Below are positions 59,585 through 64,000 of a DNA stretch of 64,000 nucleotides, one piece after another (the stretch's first letter is position 1; each line of letters starts with the position of its first letter). The position numbers and the translations under genes are program-made. Where the stretch lies: positions 434,001 through 498,000 of the forward strand of contig NZ_JAPEPI010000001.1 in NCBI RefSeq assembly GCF_026340305.1, written 5' to 3'. The stretch comes from Streptomyces sp. NBC_01381 (lineage in GTDB: Bacteria; Actinomycetota; Actinomycetes; Streptomycetales; Streptomycetaceae). The notes beneath the pieces were generated by a model that saw only the letters and a program-made list of their open reading frames with translations, was not told where the DNA came from and did not search any database.

Positions 59585-60070
59585 TCAGTCGTCCGCGTCC
59601 CCCACCACCCGCGCCCGCGGCTCCCCCTCCGCCCCGCACCGGATCTCGTACGCGAGATCGTCCCGCTCGTCGTCGTCACTCGGCTCCGCCTCCAGGCGGG
59701 CCACCGCGCCGGGTCCACGCTCGACGTCGTCGTCGATGTGGAAGCCGTCCGCCGGGCTCCAGGAGACGAGGTACACCGTCCCGTCCCGACGGCACTCGGC
59801 GGTCGCCGTGCCGCCGGTGAAGCGGACCGTGGAACGTTCGGTGGGCGTCGGCTCGGCTGACGAAGGGGAGGTGGATGGAGATGACGCGGGTGGTGACGGG
59901 GTCGATGACGTCGCTGTCAGCGCCCTGCGCACCGCCGCCTCGTCCAGCGGACGGCTGTGCGCCGCCCCGCCCCCGTCCGAACTCGCCAACTGCCAGGCGC
60001 CGAGCGCCCCCGCGGCCGTCCCCACCGCCACCCACGCGGCCGTCACCGCCGCGCTCCGCCACTTCCTCAT
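59585..60070 (-). CDS. Secreted or membrane-anchored hypothetical protein
   Basis: A 161-residue protein with an N-terminal hydrophobic helix (RKWRSAAVTAAWVAVGTAAGALGAWQL, signal anchor), a Ser/Thr/Pro-rich spacer (about 55-75) and a small beta-rich domain (TVRFTGGTATAECRRDGTVYLVSWSPADGFHIDDDVERG) with two Cys. Divergent from the two-component system by 72 bp and possibly its sensor partner or target. ATG 60070; an in-frame ATG at 60088 is possible. Confidence 0.7.
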   Translation of the reverse strand: MRKWRSAAVTAAWVAVGTAAGALGAWQLASSDGGGAAHSRPLDEAAVRRALTATSSTPSPPASSPSTSPSSAEPTPTERSTVRFTGGTATAECRRDGTVYLVSWSPADGFHIDDDVERGPGAVARLEAEPSDDDERDDLAYEIRCGAEGEPRARVVGDADD

Positions 60071-60130
60071 ACGGCAACTCTGGCGCACAGTTTCCTAACG
60101 CCCGGTTAAGGGCCGCCCAAAGCCCCTGAC

Positions 60131-60136
60131 TACGGT
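60131..60136 (+). promoter_or_regulatory. -10 hexamer TACGGT for two-component operon
   Basis: TACGGT ends 6 nt before ATG 60143; no Shine-Dalgarno. Confidence 0.45.
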
Positions 60137-60142
60137 GGTTGT

Positions 60143-60862
60143 ATGGCCCATCTTCTCGTCGTGGAGGACGATCCACAGCTGCGCGGCGCCCTCGTGCGCG
60201 CCCTGCGCGACAAGGGGCACGCCGTAGCGACGGCGCCCACCGGCATGGCGGGGCTCGACGCGGCGGTCACCAGCAGGCCCGACCTCGTCGTGCTCGACCT
60301 CGGCCTCCCGGACATCGACGGCGCCCAAGTCCTGCGTATGCTCCGCGCGGTCAGCGACGTACCGGTCATCGTGGCGACGGCCCGCGACGAGGAGCCGGAG
60401 ATGGTGTCCGTCCTGGAGGCCGGGGCCGACGACTACCTCGTGAAGCCTTTCGGCGCCGCCCAGTTGGACGCCCGCGTCAAGGCCGTGCTGCGGCGGCTCG
60501 GTGCGGACGAGGTCGAGGAGCCCCTCCACATCGGCGGTCTGGCCATCGACCCCGCCGCCCGCGAGGTCTCCCTGGACGGCGCCACGATCGACCTCACCCC
60601 GCGCGAGTTCGACCTCCTCGCCTACCTGGCCCACCGCCCCGGCCAGGTGGTCTCCCGCCGCGAACTCCTCGCCGAGGTCTGGCAGCAGCCCCTGGGCGGC
60701 GCCGACAAGACGGTGGACGTCCATCTCTCCTGGCTCCGCAGAAAGCTGGGCGAGACGGCCCAAGCGCCCCGCTACCTCCACACGATCCGAACGGTGGGCG
60801 TCAAGCTGACGCCCCCGGACGACCCGCAGTCGCGAGACGCCCAGGACCCAGAGGCCGGCTGA
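60143..60862 (+). CDS. OmpR-family response regulator
   Basis: A 239-residue regulator: receiver domain with acidic pocket E8-D9-D10, phosphoacceptor D52 and K101 (DYLVKPFG), then an OmpR winged helix (IDLTPREFDLLAYLAHRPGQVVSRRELLAEVW). It is leaderless by position. Its TGA shares one base with the ATG of the sensor kinase, so the two are coupled. Confidence 0.95.
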   Translation: MAHLLVVEDDPQLRGALVRALRDKGHAVATAPTGMAGLDAAVTSRPDLVVLDLGLPDIDGAQVLRMLRAVSDVPVIVATARDEEPEMVSVLEAGADDYLVKPFGAAQLDARVKAVLRRLGADEVEEPLHIGGLAIDPAAREVSLDGATIDLTPREFDLLAYLAHRPGQVVSRRELLAEVWQQPLGGADKTVDVHLSWLRRKLGETAQAPRYLHTIRTVGVKLTPPDDPQSRDAQDPEAG

Positions 60863-62211
60863 TGCGCCGCCGTCTCCTGCTCCTCACCGCCGCCACGACC
60901 GCCCTCGTCCTGACCGCCCTCCTCGTGCCGCTGACCCTCCTCACCCGCACCCACGCCGCCGACCGGGCCACGGCCGAGGCCACCGCCCGCGCCCAGTGGG
61001 TGGCCCATGCCCTGGGTCCTGCCCTGGCCACCGCGGCCGAGCGCGAGACCGCCGAGCAGACGGTGGAGAGCGTCAACACCCCTGGTCTGCCCGCCACTTC
61101 ACTCATCCTGGGTGACGGGTCCCGCATCGGGCCGCCCGTGGCGAAGGGCACGCCTCCCGTCACCGACGCCATCCGTCTCGCCCGCACCGGTCGCGCCTTC
61201 ACCTACGAGCCCTCCACCGGGGGCCGCCAGGTCCTGGTCCCCGTCCAGGGCGCCGAAGGCGGCACCGCGGTCGTCCAAGTCACGCTCACCCAGCGCCAGT
61301 TGTACGCGGGGATGATGACGTCCTGGCTCGTGCTCGCCGGGATCGGGGTCGGGCTCGTACTCATCGGGCTGCTGCTCGCCGACCGGCTCGGCGCCCGTCT
61401 CGTCGGCGCCACCCGCCGCCTCGCCCGCACCGCCGACCGCCTCGCCGCAGGCGACCTCACCGCCCGCGCCACCCCCGAGGGTCCGCCCGAACTCCGCCTG
61501 GTGGCAGGCGAGTTGAACCGCCTGGCGGCCCGCATCGACGAACTCCTAGCCGCCGAGCGCGAGAACGCCGCCGACCTCGCCCACCGCCTGCGCACCCCCG
61601 TCGCCGCCCTCCGCCTGGACGCCGAGACCCTGCGGGACACGGAAGAGGCGCACCGCATCGCCGCGGATGTCGCCGCCCTCGAACGCAGCGTCGACGACGT
61701 CATCCGCAAGGCCCGCCGCCCCCTCCGGGACACGCCGCACGCCGACCTCGCATCCGTGGCCCGCGAACGCGCCGCGTTCTGGCTGCCGTTGGCCGAGGAT
61801 CAGGGCCGTACGACCGAAACGGAAACCCCTGAGGAGCGGATCCCCGTGCCCGTCCCCGAGGACGAGCTGGCCGCCGCCCTCGACGCCCTCATCGGCAACG
61901 TCCTGGACCACACCCCCCAGGGCACCGCCTTCCGCATCACCGTCCGCATCACCGCGCAGGGCACCGCCGAACTCACGGTCGCCGACGAAGGCCCCGGGCT
62001 CCCCGCGACGTACGCGGCCGAACGCGGCACCAGCGGCGGCGGCTCCACCGGGCTCGGCCTGGACATCGCCCGCCGGACCGCCGAGGACGCGGGCGGCACG
62101 TTCGCCACGGCGGACGCCGCCCCCGGCACCCGGGTCACCCTCACCTTCCCCCGCGCGCCGCAACCCCCGCCCGCGGGAACGCGGTCCGCACCGCACGCGC
62201 CCACCGGTTGA
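60862..62211 (+). CDS. Membrane sensor histidine kinase
   Basis: A 449-residue kinase: two transmembrane helices (about 5-29 and 153-173) bound a 120-residue outside sensor, then HAMP (about 175-228), DHp with H241 (DLAHRLRTPVAALRLD) and HATPase (LIGNVLDHTPQG, DEGPGLPATYAAERG, GSTGLGLDIARR). The signal is unknown. The last 71 bp overlap the VTC gene on the other strand, coding a Pro-rich non-conserved tail. Confidence 0.94.
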   Translation: MRRRLLLLTAATTALVLTALLVPLTLLTRTHAADRATAEATARAQWVAHALGPALATAAERETAEQTVESVNTPGLPATSLILGDGSRIGPPVAKGTPPVTDAIRLARTGRAFTYEPSTGGRQVLVPVQGAEGGTAVVQVTLTQRQLYAGMMTSWLVLAGIGVGLVLIGLLLADRLGARLVGATRRLARTADRLAAGDLTARATPEGPPELRLVAGELNRLAARIDELLAAERENAADLAHRLRTPVAALRLDAETLRDTEEAHRIAADVAALERSVDDVIRKARRPLRDTPHADLASVARERAAFWLPLAEDQGRTTETETPEERIPVPVPEDELAAALDALIGNVLDHTPQGTAFRITVRITAQGTAELTVADEGPGLPATYAAERGTSGGGSTGLGLDIARRTAEDAGGTFATADAAPGTRVTLTFPRAPQPPPAGTRSAPHAPTG

Positions 62212-62956
62212 TGCCCAACTCGGGCCGCAGGGCGGCGAATCCACCGCAGTACTTGGTGAAGTCCGCGGCCCGCACCCCATACCGATGTAGAACCCGGTCC
62301 GCCTCCGTCAGATGCCCCTGCGTCTTGGTCTCCACGAGCACGAGACCGCGGTCCGCCTCCACCGTCCGGCCCGTGGCCATGTCGCGCACCACGAGCCCCG
62401 CGTCGCACGTCACCCGCTGCCCGTCGGCGACGAACGTCGCCCGCTGGTACTCGGTGACCAGCGCCTTCGTCAGACCGCCCGGCGCCTCGATCCCGTACGA
62501 ACCCCTCAGCACTCCCGCCAGATAGCCCTGCCGTGCGGCATCCAGGACGTGGTCGTCGCCCTCCAGACGCTGCCGGTGCTTGACCGTCTCGCCGCGCCCG
62601 CTCTTCAGCTTGATCTCGAACTGCCGCTCCCCGCTGTCCTGGTAGAGCCGCTCCCTGATGCGGTAGCGCAGCCGCCGCCCCTGCCGGTGCTCGTGGAAGG
62701 TAAGGAGTTCAGGGGTGTCGTAGTACGTCGAGTGGTAGCCGAACCAGCGCTTGCCGCCGATGCTCAGGGCCCGGAAGGGGCCCGAGGGGCGGCGGGGATC
62801 CGTGAGCAGCGCGGCCAGGTCCTCGAATATCTCGACCGGTACGAGATAGCTGTTGTCGTAGCGGGCGAGGAGTTCCGCCCGCGCGTTCACCTCGTCAAGC
62901 GCGATGGGGCGCGCGGCGAGCGCGGCCCTTCCGATGGCGCGTACGGCGGGGTTCAC
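62141..62956 (-). CDS. VTC-domain polyphosphate polymerase-like protein
   Basis: A 271-residue protein with VTC/CYTH-type tunnel features: RYDNSYLVP, STYYDTPELLTFHEHRQGRRLRYRIRERLY, FEIKLKSGRGETVKHRQRL and GLVLVETKTQG, the basic and acidic residues that handle triphosphate in VTC4. It may synthesise polyphosphate. ATG 62956 overlaps the DUF4956 stop as ATGA; this two-gene set recurs in bacteria, often with CotH. Confidence 0.85.
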   Translation of the reverse strand: MNPAVRAIGRAALAARPIALDEVNARAELLARYDNSYLVPVEIFEDLAALLTDPRRPSGPFRALSIGGKRWFGYHSTYYDTPELLTFHEHRQGRRLRYRIRERLYQDSGERQFEIKLKSGRGETVKHRQRLEGDDHVLDAARQGYLAGVLRGSYGIEAPGGLTKALVTEYQRATFVADGQRVTCDAGLVVRDMATGRTVEADRGLVLVETKTQGHLTEADRVLHRYGVRAADFTKYCGGFAALRPELGINRWARAVRTAFPRAGVAARGGR

Positions 62957-63636
62957 ACGGTCTCCTTCTGGTGTGCGGGGGCAGGCGTGCGGGACCGGGT
63001 CGTGCGTCGTCGTTGTGCTGTACGTACCCCTGCGAACTCCCCGGGCCGCCCGGAAGGTTCCGGCTGCCGGAACCGGACTTCCACAACCATCAGGTCGCGT
63101 ACGTAGTCGACCTCCTGGACCGTCCAGCCGAGCGGCTCCCCCAGGCGCCGCGCGAGCTCGGCGCGCAGCGCGGTCTCCTCCCGGTACACGGCGTCCAGCG
63201 TGACGACCGTCCGCCGGTCACCGGCGTACAGGCGCGGGTGGTCGGCGACGTACATGACCAGGAGCAGGACGGCGGCGAGGCCGCTCGCCATCGGCAGCGA
63301 GAGCGCGGGAAGGCCGCAGAGCAGGCCGAGGACGAGGGTGATGAAGTAGTACGCCACTTCCTGGTGCTGCACCGCGTCCGAGCGGAGCCGCACGATCGAG
63401 AGCACCCCGAAGAGCCCGAAGCCGAGCGCGAGTCCGCCGTCGCCGCCGGCGCTCGCGAGGGCCGCGACGACCGCGAACAGCGCGACGTTCAGGGCGAGAT
63501 AGGCGGGGACCAGCTCGCGCCTGCGGTGCCTCGGATAGAAGACGCCGAAGGTCAGCAGGGTCACGGCCACGAGGTCGAGGCCGAGGTGGGCCGCGATCTG
63601 GCCGGTCTGTTCGAGGGTGGTCTGTGTGCTGTCCAT
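62953..63636 (-). CDS. DUF4956 membrane protein
   Basis: A 227-residue protein with five or so transmembrane helices (ALNVALFAVVAALASAGG, FITLVLGLLCGLPALSLPM, AAVLLLVMYVADH) and a cytoplasmic end (VDYVRDLMVVEVRFRQPE) typical of DUF4956, the usual partner of VTC-domain proteins. FGLFGVLSIVRLRSDAV is the conserved core. ATG 63636 lies 7 nt after TAGCGT, again leaderless. GTTAAC boxes flank the -35 region. Confidence 0.88.
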   Translation of the reverse strand: MDSTQTTLEQTGQIAAHLGLDLVAVTLLTFGVFYPRHRRRELVPAYLALNVALFAVVAALASAGGDGGLALGFGLFGVLSIVRLRSDAVQHQEVAYYFITLVLGLLCGLPALSLPMASGLAAVLLLVMYVADHPRLYAGDRRTVVTLDAVYREETALRAELARRLGEPLGWTVQEVDYVRDLMVVEVRFRQPEPSGRPGEFAGVRTAQRRRTTRSRTPAPAHQKETV

Positions 63637-63643
63637 GACCGGG

Positions 63644-63690
63644 ACGCTAGGGAAGGGCGGGTTAACGCCGCCCCTGCCGGAAGTTAACCC
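63644..63690 (-). promoter_or_regulatory. DUF4956-VTC promoter with two GTTAAC boxes
   Basis: The minus-strand -10 is TAGCGT (63649-63644). GGGTTAAC (63659-63666) and GTTAACCC (63683-63690) form perfect 8-bp inverted arms and also two boxes exactly 22 bp apart, flanking the expected -35. The spacing is twice the 11-bp unit of streptomycete PHO boxes, although the sequence is GTTAACC rather than GTTCACC. Confidence 0.45.
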
Positions 63691-63717
63691 GCGCGGCCCG
63701 CCACACAGACCCCTCTT

Positions 63718-63756
63718 GACAGCATGCTGTCGTTTTGACAGCATGCTTACGTAAGC
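63718..63756. promoter_or_regulatory. Two palindromic candidate operators before DJ-1/PfpI gene
   Basis: GACAGCATGCTGTC (63718-63731) is a perfect 14-bp palindrome. GACAGCATGC recurs at 63737-63746 and merges into a second perfect palindrome, GCTTACGTAAGC (63745-63756). TTGACA occurs twice (63716 and 63735) as possible -35. It lies between the divergent DUF4956 and DJ-1 genes. Confidence 0.6.
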
Positions 63757-63798
63757 ACAGCACGGAGAACGGCAGCCGAATCAGCGGAGGTACTGCTC

Positions 63799-64000
63799 AT
63801 GTCCCGCAAGCCCGTACACCTGGCCGTCTACGACACACTCGCCGACTGGGAGCCCGGTTACGCCACGGCGTACCTCGCCCGCACCGGACACGAGATCCGC
63901 ACGGTCGCCGCCGGTTCGCCCGACACCGTCACCACGGTCGCCGGCGTACGCATCAAGCCCGATCTGGACCTCGCCGAACTGCGCCCCGAGGACAGCTCGC
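63799..64000 (+). CDS. DJ-1/PfpI family protein, 5' part only
   Basis: The first 67 codons are present, cut by the window end. The sequence KPVHLAVYDTLADWEPGYATAYLAR resembles the first strand and helix of DJ-1/PfpI glutamine-amidotransferase-like proteins, with IRTVAAG and GVRIKPDLDL following. The catalytic Cys lies beyond the window. ATG 63799 has GGAGG 8 nt upstream. Operators upstream suggest inducible expression. Confidence 0.75.
   Translation, partial: MSRKPVHLAVYDTLADWEPGYATAYLARTGHEIRTVAAGSPDTVTTVAGVRIKPDLDLAELRPEDSS

Overview
The window looks like a core-chromosome segment of a Streptomyces species or very close relative. The DNA is very GC-rich with strong G/C at third codon positions. 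GTG and TTG starts are common, and many genes end and restart in ATGA overlaps. Family markers include WblA (WhiB-like), a two-domain Crp regulator, the MarP protease and XRE/DUF5753-DUF397 pairs. From memory, the order acsA, nhaA, holin-like, hydrolase, marP, nudix, nth, crp, MBL, nudix, ridA, two ArsA ATPases, wblA, PBP, and later asd, ask, recR, ybaB, matches the S. coelicolor SCO356x-SCO362x neighbourhood. No rRNA, CRISPR array or intact transposase was seen.

Layout. 1-8 kb: Fic-like protein, CooC/MinD-like ATPase, NodB-like lipoprotein, a SulP transporter fused to a beta-carbonic anhydrase, and acetyl-CoA synthetase. 8-18 kb: NhaA, holin-like protein, alpha/beta hydrolase, MarP, CoA-type NUDIX, endonuclease III, Crp, MBL hydrolase, NUDIX, RidA and a DUF4177-like protein. 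18-25.6 kb: coupled ArsA/Get3-like ATPases, WblA, bifunctional PBP, YqeY-like protein and a metallophosphoesterase. 25.7-38.6 kb is more variable: tRNA-Pro(CGG), a decayed RTX-type gene, a Ser/Thr receptor kinase with an octanucleotide repeat upstream, a dihydrofolate-reductase-like protein, a desaturase, a coupled STAS/ANTAR/GAF-ANTAR operon, two DUF5994 proteins, a 27-residue membrane peptide, GNAT, methyltransferase, S9 peptidase and SURF1. 38.6-43.2 kb: ECF sigma factor with a membrane partner, then asd and ask.

43.4-51.0 kb is an accessory block between ask and recR: Uma2 nuclease, HTH/zinc-ribbon protein, DUF397 and XRE/DUF5753 proteins, a trypsin-STAND-TPR protein of 1027 residues with its Trypco2 partner, and a HigBA-like toxin-antitoxin pair. 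The trypsin-STAND-TPR plus Trypco2 pair is the best candidate for an immune or conflict system here. Its eight TPR units are nearly identical at DNA level. 51.1-64 kb returns to core and metabolic genes: DUF5063, recR, ybaB, a SLATT membrane protein, a GT2 plus membrane glycosyltransferase fusion, GntR regulator, class III aminotransferase, a two-component system, a VTC polyphosphate-polymerase-like protein with DUF4956, and the start of a DJ-1/PfpI gene.

Many genes have a TANNNT-like hexamer 6-8 nt upstream of the start codon and no Shine-Dalgarno sequence, suggesting widespread leaderless transcription. This rule was used to choose several starts. All functional calls come from reading the translated sequence and recalled family knowledge; no database search was run.
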